Source of the DNA: Xanthomonas hyacinthi
GTDB taxonomy: Bacteria; Pseudomonadota; Gammaproteobacteria; Xanthomonadales; Xanthomonadaceae
NCBI RefSeq assembly: GCF_009769165.1
Contig: NZ_CP043476.1
Span: 1,240,001-1,304,000, forward strand
Length of the DNA: 64,000 nucleotides
Reading direction: 5' to 3'
Below the pieces are notes generated by a model, which saw only the letters and a program-made list of their open reading frames with translations, ran no database searches and was not told the origin of the DNA. Shown piece by piece: positions 7,920 to 16,812 of the stretch. Each line of letters starts with the position of its first letter. The first letter of the stretch is position 1. The position numbers and the translations under genes are program-made.

Positions 7920-8882
7920 TTACTTCCCCACAAAAGCATCGATGCCGGTGAGCCTGGCCGACAGCGCCCAGAGCTGTGCCGCCTGCCGCAGATCAACGGC
8001 GTGGGACCGCACGCCAACAAACGACGACGGCTCGCTGTCATCCAGGACGGCAATGTCGCAATCCTCGCAATACAGTCCGCCCATGCCTTCCAATCGTGGG
8101 GAAGTGGCGGCCCACACCTGCGTTGCGGCCCCCTGCTGAGTGGTCTTGAATGTGGGATCGGCAGGCTTTCCATCGGCGTCGAGCCAACCAGCCGCAACCA
8201 TTTCATCCTGGGCAAGATGGCGCTGGAGGGGCGTGAAGATCTTGCCGGGGTGAAGTGAGAAGGCACGCACGCCCGCATTGCGTCCCATCCGATCCAGGTG
8301 AACGGCGAACAGTGCATTGGCCGTCTTCGACTGCCCGTAGGCCAGCCACTTGTCGTAGGCCTGGGTGAATTGCACGTCGTCCCAGCGGATGCCCGACTGG
8401 TGATGGCCTGCCGACGAAACGGCCACCACCCTGGCACCGCCCTGAAGCACAGGCCAGAGCAGGTTCACGAGTGCATAGTGGCCAAGGTGGTTGGTGGCGA
8501 ACTGTGCTTCCCAACCCGGACCCACACGGGTTTCCGGGCAAGCCATGATGCCGGCGCTGCCGATCAGAATATCGATGTGCCTGCCCATGGCCACCAGGCG
8601 TTGGGCGCAGTCGCGCACACTGACCAGATCGGCAAGATCCAGCTGTTCGACCTCGACATTGGCCAGGCCGCTGGCCTTGATGCGCGCCATCTCGACATCC
8701 CGTGCCGCGACGATGACACGCGCGCCAGCGCCCGCCAATGCCTTTGTCGTTTCCAGACCCAGCCCTGAATGGCCACCGGTGACAAGGGCGGCGACCTTGG
8801 AGAGGTCGTGTCCCCTGAGCACGTCTGCCGCCGTGGTGGTGGCGCCGAAGCCGGAGCGAATGGGAGTCTGTTCAGTGGTCAT
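7920..8882 (-). CDS. short-chain dehydrogenase/reductase
   Basis: 320 aa. It has the nucleotide loop TGGHSGLGLET, the GSAGIM variant of NNAG, the serine in VSSAGHHQSGI and YGQSK as YxxxK. The long C-terminal part with FSLHPGKI and a GLYCEDCD motif is typical of the retinol-dehydrogenase-like SDR branch. I start at MTTEQTPIRSG; an upstream ATG at 8933 would add 17 residues. The divergent AraC-type gene at 9004 is the probable regulator. The stop codon abuts a relaxase remnant, so this is cargo of the old mobile element. Confidence 0.9.
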   Translation of the reverse strand: MTTEQTPIRSGFGATTTAADVLRGHDLSKVAALVTGGHSGLGLETTKALAGAGARVIVAARDVEMARIKASGLANVEVEQLDLADLVSVRDCAQRLVAMGRHIDILIGSAGIMACPETRVGPGWEAQFATNHLGHYALVNLLWPVLQGGARVVAVSSAGHHQSGIRWDDVQFTQAYDKWLAYGQSKTANALFAVHLDRMGRNAGVRAFSLHPGKIFTPLQRHLAQDEMVAAGWLDADGKPADPTFKTTQQGAATQVWAATSPRLEGMGGLYCEDCDIAVLDDSEPSSFVGVRSHAVDLRQAAQLWALSARLTGIDAFVGK

Positions 8883-9003
8883 GGGCGCATCCTGGGCGTG
8901 AGTTCGAGAACCGTAGAAGGTCGAGACATCCATTGTTCATCGCCGATATCAGACGTTGAATGCAATATGATCCGCATCTCTGTCGAGATCGTCCTATTTC
9001 TTC

Positions 9004-9932
9004 ATGGACCCACTTTCCGAGGTCCTCTCCCTGCTGAACACCCAAAGCTCCTTCTTCGCAGGGTTGAAGGCGGGCGGCGCATGGGCCATCGACTTCCCGC
9101 CGCCGGACGGCATCAAGTTCAATGCCATCGTCGAGGGCAATTGCTGGTTGACCGTTGAAGGCGTGGAACAACCGATTCAGCTCCAGGCAGGCGACTGCTT
9201 CTTGCTGTCGCACAGACTGGCCTTTTCGTTGGGCAGCGACCTTGCGTCGCCTGCTGTGGCGGCCGAGACGGTCTATCGCGATGCGATCAATGGCATCGCC
9301 CACCACGGCAGCGCCGATGCGTTCTTGCTGATCGGTGGCCGCTTTGCCTTCGGCGAGGAAGCCGCTCTTCTGTTCGATGGATTGCCTCCCATCGCGGTCG
9401 TCAGGAACGGTTCGGGTCAAGCATCCGTGCTGCACTGGGCCTTGCAGCAGCTGGCACACGAACTCGCTCATCCGTGCCCAGGCAGTGCGCTGGTGGTCCA
9501 GCATCTTGGCCACATCATGCTGGTTCAGGTCTTGCGGCTTTACCTGGCTCAGGAAGAAAGCAGCAGCACGCCGAGCTGGCTTCTCGCCCTGTCCGACCCG
9601 CGCATCGGTGCCGTCGTCCAGGCCATCCATGCTGCCCCGGCGCGGCGCTGGACGCTTGAAGACCTGGCCGAAATCGCGAACGTGTCCCGTTCGACGTTGG
9701 CCTTGAGGTTCAAGCGGAAGGCGGGACTCGCCCCCCTGGAGTACGTGCTGCATTGGCGGATGCAACTGGCGACGCGGGCGCTGCGAAGCAGCCACGCGAC
9801 GGTTTCGTCCATCGCTCAAAAGCTGGGCTACGACTCCGACAGCGCGTTCAGCAGCGCATTCAAGCGCATCATGAAATGCGCACCGCACCGCGCGAATACC
9901 GGCAAATGTACGCTGCCATCCGCGCGCAGTAG
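9004..9932 (+). pseudogene. AraC-family regulator, frameshifted near its 3' end
   Basis: An N-terminal cupin_6-type sensor domain (about residues 1-190) is followed by an AraC double helix-turn-helix (RRWTLEDLAEIANVSRSTLA, then SIAQKLGYDSDSAFSSAFKR). At 9881-9890 the pentamer CACCG occurs twice. Removing one copy restores the family ending CAPREYRQMYAAIRAQ and a stop at 9930-9932. With both copies the frame changes right after KCAP, loses PREYR and stays open through a non-protein-like stretch into the SDR at 10348. Almost the whole regulator is intact, so residual function is possible. It is divergent from the SDR at 7920. Confidence 0.8.
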
Positions 9933-10347
9933 TAGATGCCGCGGGAGGTCGCGATCGCGCGCGCGCCCAGCGCTTGCGCAGATTGCAGACCGGACAACCA
10001 CACGCCGCCTGTTCCCTGGACCAGCACCGTCTGCCGCACACGCGACTTCATCCGGCGCATATGACGGCGCCCGGATGGCTGCTCGATTTCCATCGCACCT
10101 ATGGCGAAGCGGTCGATGCGACGACGCTGATCCGGCACACGCTGGAGGCGTTCATGGCCGGAGAGCGAGGATTCGAACGGGACAAGACAGCAGGTACGAA
10201 AACGCTGGATTCGTCGTAGATTCACGCGGACCGCTTCGCTTCGATTGGATCGATTTTATGGATAATCCATCCAGGTTCGCCTGGCTGATCTCCGATGTAT
10301 TGCTGCCTAGACTGACGTTCCAGTCAATCCACCGAAGGAGATTTTCC
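9933..10347. other. intergenic stretch with a zinc-ADH scrap and the SDR leader
   Basis: On the minus strand, roughly 9936-10030, the frame TVLVQGTGGVWLSGLQSAQ followed by LGARAIATSRG matches the nucleotide-binding motif of zinc-type alcohol dehydrogenase/quinone oxidoreductases (VLVQGTGGVSLFALQ...GARVIATS). Nothing before or after it is homologous, so it is a gene fragment. A 52-codon plus-strand frame at 10061-10219 (MTAPGWLLDFHRTYGEAVDA) has no family I recognise. The last 130 bp are more AT-rich and end with AAGGAG before the SDR start, so the SDR promoter should lie there. Confidence 0.55.
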
Positions 10348-11121
10348 ATGGCAGAACATTCCATCAAAGGCAAAGTCGTCCTCATCGCCGGCGGTGCCAA
10401 GAACCTCGGCGGGTTGATCGCCCGCGACCTGGCGCAGCAAGGCGCCAAGGCGGTGGCGATTCACTACAACAGCGCCAGCAGCAAGGCCGACGCTGAGGCG
10501 ACCGTGGCCGCGGTCAAGGCAGCAGGGGCGCAGGCCGTGGCGATCCAGGCCGACCTGACAACGGCTGGTGCCGTCGAGAAGTTGTTCGCCGACGCCATCG
10601 CCGCGCTTGGCAAGCCGGACATCGCCATCAACACCGTGGGCAAGGTGCTCAAGAAGCCGATGGCCGAGATCAGCGAGGCCGAGTACGACGAGATGACGGC
10701 GGTCAACTCCAAGACCGCGTTCTTCTTCCTCAAGGAAGCCGGCAAAACCCTGAACGACAACGGCAGGATCTGCACGGTGGTCACGTCGCTGCTAGGGGCA
10801 TTCACTCCGTTCTATGCCGCCTATGCCGGTACCAAGGCGCCGGTGGAGCACTACACCCGCGCGGCCTCCAAGGAATTCGGTGCGCGCGGTATCTCGGTGA
10901 CGGCGGTCGGCCCAGGCCCGATGGACACGCCGTTCTTCTATCCGGCCGAGGGGGCCGATGCAGTGGCCTACCACAAGACGGCCGCGGCGCTTTCGCCGTT
11001 CAGCAAGACCGGCCTGACCGACATCGAGGATGTGGTGCCCTTCATTCGCCACCTGGTGAGCGACGGCTGGTGGATCACCGGCCAGACCATCCTCATCAAT
11101 GGTGGATACACCACCAAATAA
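10348..11121 (+). CDS. SDR family oxidoreductase (3-oxoacyl-ACP-reductase-like)
   Basis: 257 aa. It has the nucleotide loop IAGGAKNLGGLIA (about residues 13-25), INTVGKV in place of NNAG, the serine in VVTSLLGAF and YAGTK as YxxxK, and ends with ITGQTILINGGY, the usual C terminus of classical NADP-dependent SDRs of the FabG type. The ATG at 10348 has AAGGAG 7 nt upstream, which fixes the start although the frame is open back into the frameshifted AraC gene at 9004. The gene probably has its own promoter in the preceding 130 bp. The substrate is unknown. Confidence 0.92.
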   Translation: MAEHSIKGKVVLIAGGAKNLGGLIARDLAQQGAKAVAIHYNSASSKADAEATVAAVKAAGAQAVAIQADLTTAGAVEKLFADAIAALGKPDIAINTVGKVLKKPMAEISEAEYDEMTAVNSKTAFFFLKEAGKTLNDNGRICTVVTSLLGAFTPFYAAYAGTKAPVEHYTRAASKEFGARGISVTAVGPGPMDTPFFYPAEGADAVAYHKTAAALSPFSKTGLTDIEDVVPFIRHLVSDGWWITGQTILINGGYTTK

Positions 11122-11149
11122 GCCCCAAGGACCACCGCTGCCGCCGCCG

Positions 11150-11651
11150 CGAGCGGATCGGCGCCCGCCTGGCGCCAGCGGCGGATCAAGCGAATTGTTG
11201 CCGGGCCGGAGTCTGCAACCAGCTTTCGCCGGCACGGCGCGAACGTGACGAATGGGCGGCCACGCCCGAGGGCGCTCTGGCGTTGCGGATTCTGCTCGAC
11301 CAATTCCCGCGCAATGCCTTTCGCGGCACGGCTCGCGTGTCCGCAACGGACCCCGTGGCCCGGCACCGTGCCCGAAAGGCAGAATCGGCGGGGCATATGG
11401 CAGAGGTCGATGTCGACTTGAGGCTGTTTTCTTGCCTGCCCTTTCCTTTGCCCATTCGGAGGATGCCGTCGAGCAAAAACCGATCGGTCGTGCTGAACGC
11501 CAGACCCGGACGGCCCTGGCTCTCCCATGCCGAGAGGCAGCGGGACATCATCCGCTGGTTCGGCCGCTTCCCGCATCGCAACGTTATGCTGGGACATCGG
11601 ACCACGGATAAGGAACCCGCCTTCCTCGACAACGCTGGCGTTGCCGGCTGA
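11150..11651 (+). pseudogene. DUF924 family protein, multiply frameshifted
   Basis: From 11247 the frame reads DEWAATPEGALALRILLDQF then PRNAFRGTAR, the hallmark of DUF924 proteins. At about 11442 the frame shifts (FAHSEDAVEQK is found in the next frame) and shifts back near 11478 to give VVLNARPGRPWLSHAE and GRFPHRNVMLG. The N-terminal third is scattered over other frames (a WRQ...FRR-like stretch near 11170-11220), and no start codon is in register. It is decayed, not merely mis-sequenced at one site. It lies between the SDR and a LysR gene. Confidence 0.65.
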
Positions 11652-11707
11652 GGCGGTGTCCCGGTGGGCTGGATGGCGCGTTGGAGCAGGCTATGTGGAA
11701 AGGATGA

Positions 11708-12613
11708 ATGGACAAACTCGATCAGTACCGCGTCTTCGTTCAAGTGGCCGAGATGGGCAGTTTCATCAAGGCCGCCCATGCGCTGGAGCTGCCGCGCGCA
11801 TCGGTGTCCGCTGCCGTGCAGCAACTCGAATCGGCCATGAGCACGCGTCTGCTGCACCGAACCACGCGTCAGGTGCGGCTGACTGCCGATGGCGCACGGT
11901 TGCTGGAGCGGGTGCGCCTGCTTCTCGCCGATGCAGAAGATATCGATCAGCTGTTTCACGCCGGCCAGCGCAAGATTTCAGGGCGACTCAATGTGGACGT
12001 GCCCAGCCGTATCGCCCGCCGGCTGATCGCCCCCGCCCTTCCGGGGTTCTTGCGGCGCTATCCCCGCCTCCAATTGGCATTGGGGTCGACCGACCGCGCG
12101 ATCGATCTGGTGCACGAAGGCGTTGACTGCGCCGTGCGGATCGGCGCACTGCACGACAGCAGCCTGATCGCTCGCCCCCTGGGCCATCTCGCGCTGATCA
12201 ACTGCGCCAGCCCGGGCTACCTGCAGGAGCACGGCGTGCCCGCCAGACCGGACGACCTGACCCGGGGACACTGGTCGGTGGGATACGCCTCGCCCTCCAC
12301 GGGACGGGAACTGCCCTGGGACTGCCTCGTATCGGGCAACGAACGGCTGCTGGCCGTACCCAGTCGAGTGATCGTCAACAACGCCGAAAGCTACATTGCC
12401 TGCTGCGTGTCGGGGACGGGATTGATCCAGATTCCACGCTTCGATGTCCAGCACCTGCTCGACAGAGGCGAACTGGTGGAGGTCATGCCCGAGTTCCGCG
12501 CTGCCCCCATGCAGGTGTCGCTGCTGTATCCGCATAGGCACCAGAGATCGCGTCGGCTGGGGGTGTTCGTGGAATGGTTCGAGGAGCTGATACGAGTGCA
12601 TATTGAAACCTGA
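11708..12613 (+). CDS. LysR-family transcriptional regulator
   Basis: 301 aa with a standard LysR winged helix (VFVQVAEMGSFIKAAHALEL, then RASVSAAVQQLE and LLHRTTRQVRLT) and a full effector-binding domain ending WFEELIRVHIET. It belongs to the large group that regulates neighbouring oxidoreductase genes. No intact divergent target is adjacent: upstream is the decayed DUF924 gene in the same direction, and downstream comes core bioD on the other strand. It may therefore be an orphan left when the island eroded, or it may act on one of the SDRs. It marks the right end of the accessory block. Confidence 0.92.
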   Translation: MDKLDQYRVFVQVAEMGSFIKAAHALELPRASVSAAVQQLESAMSTRLLHRTTRQVRLTADGARLLERVRLLLADAEDIDQLFHAGQRKISGRLNVDVPSRIARRLIAPALPGFLRRYPRLQLALGSTDRAIDLVHEGVDCAVRIGALHDSSLIARPLGHLALINCASPGYLQEHGVPARPDDLTRGHWSVGYASPSTGRELPWDCLVSGNERLLAVPSRVIVNNAESYIACCVSGTGLIQIPRFDVQHLLDRGELVEVMPEFRAAPMQVSLLYPHRHQRSRRLGVFVEWFEELIRVHIET

Positions 12614-12861
12614 TGCCCGGCATTCGCCGAATGCCGAGCGCGCACGTCCGATGCGGCGCGCCCGGCAGTGGCTCATGCGCGGAACCGATACCGCTCCACC
12701 GCCGCCTCAACCGCCGCCTCAACCGCGATAAATCCTACCGATCAAGCCTGTCGCGAGCGATGCCGCGCGGCCACCCGGATTCGTTCCCACACGCGCTGTC
12801 CCCTGGGTCGAAAACGCGCTGCCAGCGCCAGCGCGATGCCCCTTGCCGCGCGGTGGCGGCG
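12614..12861. other. intergenic region between LysR and bioD
   Basis: No gene is supported here. The only visible structure is a perfect tandem repeat of the 12-mer ACCGCCGCCTCA (two copies near 12697-12720). The two flanking genes converge, so terminators are expected, but no hairpin followed by a T-run is obvious. Confidence 0.4.
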
Positions 12862-13548
12862 TTAGCCTGCTGGCTCCGGCCACGGCTGCAACGCTGCCGC
12901 CAGTGCCGCCGGATCCGGATGCGGCCGGTATGGCAGCCGCCCCCAGCACGGCATCGGCAAGCGCTCCTGCAGCATCTGCATATTGGCGTCGATGCGCTGC
13001 ATCACCGGATCGATCTCGTTGCCGATCCAGCCGATGCAGCGCAGGCCATCGGCGGCGATCGCCGCGGCGCTGAGCCGGGCATGGTTGAGGCAGCCCAGGC
13101 GCAGCCCGACCACCAGCAGCACCGGCAGCGCCAGCGCGCGCGCCAGATCGGCCTGGTCCAGCGTCGCCGACAGCGGCGCCGCCCAGCCGCCGACGCCTTC
13201 CACCACCACCACATCGGCTTGCGCACGCAGCCGCGCGAAGGCATCCGCGATCGGTCCCAGCTCCACGCGCACGCCGGCCGCGGCCGCGGCCAGTTCCGGC
13301 GCCAGCGGCAGCGGCAAGGCATAGGGATTGAGGTCGGCGTAGTCCGGGCGCGGCGCGCTGGCCGCCTGCAGCGCCAATGCATCCTCGTTGCGCCAGCCGT
13401 CCGTGCTGCGCTCGCAGCCGCTGGCGACCGGCTTCATGCCCACCGCCGCCTGGCCGCGCGCGCGCAGCGCATGCAGCAGCGCGGTGCTGGCCACGGTCTT
13501 GCCGATGCCGGTATCGGTGCCGGTGACGTAGAAAGCGGGGAAGCGCAT
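12862..13548 (-). CDS. bioD: dethiobiotin synthetase
   Basis: 228 aa, the normal BioD length. It catalyses ATP- and CO2-dependent ring closure of 7,8-diaminopelargonate to dethiobiotin in the cytoplasm. The P-loop is GTDTGIGKT at residues 8-16. KPVASG is the conserved substrate/Mg loop around residue 37, and VEGVGGWAAPLS is the second conserved loop. I start at MRFPAFYVTG; the open frame upstream is not BioD-like. It stands alone here, apart from any visible bioA/F/C genes. Confidence 0.96.
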   Translation of the reverse strand: MRFPAFYVTGTDTGIGKTVASTALLHALRARGQAAVGMKPVASGCERSTDGWRNEDALALQAASAPRPDYADLNPYALPLPLAPELAAAAAGVRVELGPIADAFARLRAQADVVVVEGVGGWAAPLSATLDQADLARALALPVLLVVGLRLGCLNHARLSAAAIAADGLRCIGWIGNEIDPVMQRIDANMQMLQERLPMPCWGRLPYRPHPDPAALAAALQPWPEPAG

Positions 13549-13652
13549 CGTGGCAGGATCCTCGAGGTCGGCGCATGCGGCGCGGGCGCGCAGGATAGCC
13601 GGGGCCGGGCGCCGGCGCACAGGCCGCCATCGGCCGCTGCTAGACTCGCGCG

Positions 13653-14135
13653 ATGTTCGCTTCCTCTACGCTCACCGGCAGCAGGCCGGAACAGTACGCC
13701 CAGCTGCTCGCCCAGGCCCGCGCCCTGGTCAGCGGCGAACCCGACCGCATCGCCAATGCCGCCAACCTGGCGGCGCTGGTGTACCACGCGCTGCCGCGGT
13801 TGAACTGGGTCGGCTTCTACCTGTACGACGGCAAGGAGCTGGTGGTCGGGCCGTTCCAGGGCCTGCCCGCGTGCGTGCGCATCCCGCTGCACAAGGGCGT
13901 ATGCGGCGCCGCCGCCAGCACTGGCCAGACCCAGCGCATCGACGACGTGGAGGCCTTTCCCGGGCATATCGCCTGCGATGCGGCCTCGCGCTCGGAGCTG
14001 GTGGTGCCGCTGCTGCGCGACGGCGAGCTGATCGGCGTGTTCGATCTGGACAGCCCGGACCTGGCGCGCTTCGACGCCGACGACCAGCACGGCCTGGAGG
14101 CGATCGCCCTGGTCTTCGTCGACGCGCTGCGATGA
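13653..14135 (+). CDS. msrC: free methionine-(R)-sulfoxide reductase (GAF domain)
   Basis: 160 aa consisting of one GAF domain. fRMsr enzymes reduce free methionine-R-sulfoxide using thioredoxin. The three conserved cysteines are present: Cys74 (PACVRIP), Cys84 (KGVCGAAA) and Cys108 (HIACDAASRSELVVP), as are the core strands WVGFYLYDG and LIGVFDLDSP. The start at 13653 follows directly from the bioD side; the two genes are divergent with about 100 bp between them. A TfoX-C gene begins 8 nt after the stop, so the two are probably co-transcribed. Confidence 0.93.
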   Translation: MFASSTLTGSRPEQYAQLLAQARALVSGEPDRIANAANLAALVYHALPRLNWVGFYLYDGKELVVGPFQGLPACVRIPLHKGVCGAAASTGQTQRIDDVEAFPGHIACDAASRSELVVPLLRDGELIGVFDLDSPDLARFDADDQHGLEAIALVFVDALR

Positions 14136-14142
14136 GCCGGCG

Positions 14143-14586
14143 ATGAGCACCGAGAGACTGCGCAACATCGGTCCCAAGAGCGCGGCCTGGCTGCGTCAGG
14201 TCGGCCTGCGCACGCAGGAGGATCTGGCTGCGGCCGGTGCGGTGGCCGCGTTCCTGAAGGTCAAGCGCGCCGGCTTCAAGCCCAGCCTCAACCTGCTGTA
14301 TTCGCTGGAAGGGGCGCTGACCGGCTGCCACTGGCAGGAACTGCCCGAGGCGCGGCGCACGCAACTGCTCGGCGAACTGGAAGCCGCAACGGCGCAGCTG
14401 CCGGCGCAGCGCGGCCTGCCGGTGGCCGGACCGGTGGCCACCACCCATTTCGACCGCGACGGCGACCGCAGCGACACGCCCTATGCCGAGGACGCGCACG
14501 ACGCCTCCGGCGGCCATGCGCACGACGCCGAGCACGACCACGAACGCGACGCCGACGGCCACGCCAGCGAGCGCGACGACGACTGA
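14143..14586 (+). CDS. TfoX C-terminal domain protein with acidic His-rich tail
   Basis: 147 aa. Residues 1-85 match the TfoX/Sxy C-terminal domain, a small helical helix-hairpin-helix-like fold (LRNIGPKSAAWLRQVGLRT then EDLAAAGAVAAFLKVKRAG). After about residue 105 the protein becomes a low-complexity tail rich in Asp, His and Glu (DAHDASGGHAHDAEHDHERD). The tail has ten His residues and no predicted structure; it may bind metal, but that is inference. It lacks the TfoX N-terminal domain, so a competence role is not implied. It lies 7 nt after msrC. Confidence 0.88.
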   Translation: MSTERLRNIGPKSAAWLRQVGLRTQEDLAAAGAVAAFLKVKRAGFKPSLNLLYSLEGALTGCHWQELPEARRTQLLGELEAATAQLPAQRGLPVAGPVATTHFDRDGDRSDTPYAEDAHDASGGHAHDAEHDHERDADGHASERDDD

Positions 14587-14623
14587 TCCGCGCGCAACAG
14601 CGGCGATCGCGTACAATCGCGCC

Positions 14624-14818
14624 GCTTCAAGGTGACCTGCCGGCTCCGGCCTGCAGGTTGAAACGGGAAGCCGGTGCGTCTTGCGACAAGGCCGGCGCTG
14701 CCCCCGCAACGGTAAGCGATCCGCGCTGACGACTTGCGCCACTGTGCCTTGGGCATGGGAAGGCGTCGCAGCCGGGAGTGCCGACTCCCAGATCGCCAGC
14801 CCGGAGACCGGCCTTGCA
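14624..14818 (+). ncRNA. cobalamin (vitamin B12) riboswitch
   Basis: The leader of btuB contains the conserved order of cobalamin riboswitch elements: an initial GGTGACCTGCCGGC helix strand, GAAACGGGAAGCCGGTG, the core GCTGCCCCCGCAACGGTAAGC, the CACTGTGCC...GGGAAGGCG arm, and the closing B12 box AGCCCGGAGACCGGCC at about 14799-14814. Adenosylcobalamin binding is expected to switch off btuB by hiding its ribosome-binding region or ending transcription. About 120 nt separate the box from the btuB start. Confidence 0.93.
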
Positions 14819-14940
14819 GTCCACTGGTTGCGATGCGGAGGGCGTCGCGGCGTGCCGCGCCGCGTCCGACGCCGTCCGCCTGCACCTTCCGTTCGCGACT
14901 CCACCGCCGTCACAGCGCGCCCGCGCGCCGGAGTTGCCCC

Positions 14941-16812
14941 ATGTCGTCCCGCCTGCTTTCGGTCGCGATCGCGTCCGCCCTGTCCCTGCCCTCGCTGGCG
15001 CTCGCCGCCGATGCCGCCACCGACCTGGACCAGGTCCTGGTCACCGCCACCCGCACCCAGATCTCGGTGGAGGACAGCGTGGTCCCGGCGCAGGTGATCG
15101 ACCGCGCCGAGATCGAGCGCAGCCAGGCGACGTCGCTGGCGCAGCTGCTGCAGGGCCGCGCCGGCATCGGCGTGTCCAACCAGGGCGGGCTGGGCAAGCT
15201 GACCACGCTGAGCCTGCGCGGCAGCGAATCGGACCACGTGCTGGTGCTGGTGGACGGCGTGCGCATCGGCTCGGCCAGCGCCGGCCTGGCCGCGTTCCAG
15301 GACCTGCCGCTGAGCCAGATCGAGCGCATCGAGATCGTGCGCGGCCCGCGCTCGAGCCTGTACGGCTCCGATGCGATCGGCGGCGTGATCCAGATCTTCA
15401 CCCGCCGCGGCGGCCAGGGCCTGCAGCAGAACCTGAGCCTGGGCGCCGGCAGCCACGGCCTGCGCGAGGCCAGCGCCGGCTTCAGCAACCGCGGCGAACG
15501 CGGCTGGCTGTCGGTGCAGGGCGGCTACCAGAAGACCGACGGCATCAACGCCTGCAACGGCTCGGCCAGCCTGTTCGCCGGCTGCTATGTCGACCAGCCG
15601 GACCGCGACGGCTACCGCAACACCTCGCTCAGCGCGCGCGGCGGCTATGCGCTGAGCGACAGCCTGCGCATCGAAGGCCAGGCGCTGAACATCGACAGCC
15701 GCAACGAGTACGACGGCGATGCGCTGTTCGCCGGCAACGAGGCCGACAACACCCAGCAGGTGTTCGGCGGCAAGCTCGACTGGACCCCGTCCGCGCGCGT
15801 GCACCTGGCCGCGCAGCTCGGCCGCAACACCGACCAGGCCGACAGCTACTACCACGCGCCCGGCAGCAGCACCCGCAGCTTCGTCAGCACCTTCGACAGC
15901 CGCCGCGACAGCGCCTCGCTGCAGGGCGACTTCGGCCTGGCAGAAGGCCAGCTACTCAGCGCCGGCGCCGACTGGCAGCGCGAGGAAGTCACCGGCAGCA
16001 CCGCCTACGACGTCGACCAGCGCGACAACACCGGCGTGTTCGCCGAGTACCAGGGCCGCTTCGGCGCGCAGCAGGTGCAGGCCAGCGTGCGCAGCGACGA
16101 CAACGAGCAGTTCGGCCAGCACACCACCGGCAGCCTGGGCTGGGGCCTGGCGCTGGACGGCGGCTTCAAGCTCACCGCCAGCCTCGGCACCGGCTTCAAG
16201 GCGCCGACCTTCAACGACCTGTACTACCCGTTCGCCGGCAATCCGCAACTGAAGCCGGAGAAGTCCAAGAGCGGCAACCTGGGCGTGGCGCAGTACGCCG
16301 ACAGCTGGAACTGGACGTTCAACGTCTACGAGACCCGGGTCGACGACCTGATCTCCTACGATGCCGCCAGCTTCCTGCCGGTCAACGTGGACGAAGCGCG
16401 GATCCGCGGCGCCGAGCTGACCGGCTACGCGACGCTGGCCGGCTGGGAACTGTCGGCGCAACTCAGCCACACCGATCCGCGCAACCGCAGCGACGGCGCC
16501 AACCGCGACAACTGGCTGGCGCGACGCGCGCAGGACACCGCGCGGCTGGACGTGGACCGCGGCTTCGGCCCGGTCAAGCTCGGCGTCACCGCCTTCGGCA
16601 GCGGCCACCGCTACGACGACGCGGCCAACAGCCTGCGCCTGGCCGGCTACGGCACCGTGGACCTGCGCGTGGAATACGCGTTCACGGCGGACTGGACGCT
16701 GCAGGCCAAGGCCAGCAACGTGTTCGATCGCGACTACCAGACCATCAGCTGGTACAACCAGCCGGGCCGCGAGTACGCGCTGACCCTGCGCTACGCGCCG
16801 GCGGCGCGCTGA
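14941..16812 (+). CDS. btuB: TonB-dependent vitamin B12 outer-membrane receptor
   Basis: 623 aa. A signal peptide (about residues 1-22, ending LALAADA) is followed by a TonB-box-like DLDQVLVTATRTQ and the plug domain (ARAGIGVSNQGG, LSLRGSESDHVLVLVDGVRI, RGPRSSLYGSDAIGGVIQIF). The 22-strand barrel ends with the typical aromatic C-terminal strand YALTLRYAP. BtuB imports cobalamin across the outer membrane using TonB energy. The start at 14941 gives the signal peptide directly; upstream frame is riboswitch RNA. Regulation by the riboswitch in its leader supports the cobalamin assignment over other TonB receptors. Confidence 0.95.
   Translation: MSSRLLSVAIASALSLPSLALAADAATDLDQVLVTATRTQISVEDSVVPAQVIDRAEIERSQATSLAQLLQGRAGIGVSNQGGLGKLTTLSLRGSESDHVLVLVDGVRIGSASAGLAAFQDLPLSQIERIEIVRGPRSSLYGSDAIGGVIQIFTRRGGQGLQQNLSLGAGSHGLREASAGFSNRGERGWLSVQGGYQKTDGINACNGSASLFAGCYVDQPDRDGYRNTSLSARGGYALSDSLRIEGQALNIDSRNEYDGDALFAGNEADNTQQVFGGKLDWTPSARVHLAAQLGRNTDQADSYYHAPGSSTRSFVSTFDSRRDSASLQGDFGLAEGQLLSAGADWQREEVTGSTAYDVDQRDNTGVFAEYQGRFGAQQVQASVRSDDNEQFGQHTTGSLGWGLALDGGFKLTASLGTGFKAPTFNDLYYPFAGNPQLKPEKSKSGNLGVAQYADSWNWTFNVYETRVDDLISYDAASFLPVNVDEARIRGAELTGYATLAGWELSAQLSHTDPRNRSDGANRDNWLARRAQDTARLDVDRGFGPVKLGVTAFGSGHRYDDAANSLRLAGYGTVDLRVEYAFTADWTLQAKASNVFDRDYQTISWYNQPGREYALTLRYAPAAR

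Noticed and set aside
10061..10219. 52-codon frame MTAPGWLLDFHRTYGE
   Set aside because: No family recognised and no clear ribosome-binding site; mentioned only within the intergenic entry.
9004..11121. A single 705-aa AraC-SDR fusion protein
   Set aside because: The linker is not protein-like, the SDR has its own AAGGAG and ATG, and removal of one CACCG restores the normal AraC end.
12697..12720. Tandem ACCGCCGCCTCA repeat
   Set aside because: Only two copies in a GC-rich spacer; not evidence for a VNTR or regulatory element.
13729..15855. A 708-codon minus-strand frame antisense to msrC, the riboswitch and btuB
   Set aside because: Composition is Val/Ala/Gly/Arg-rich with no motif, and three well-supported features lie on the other strand.
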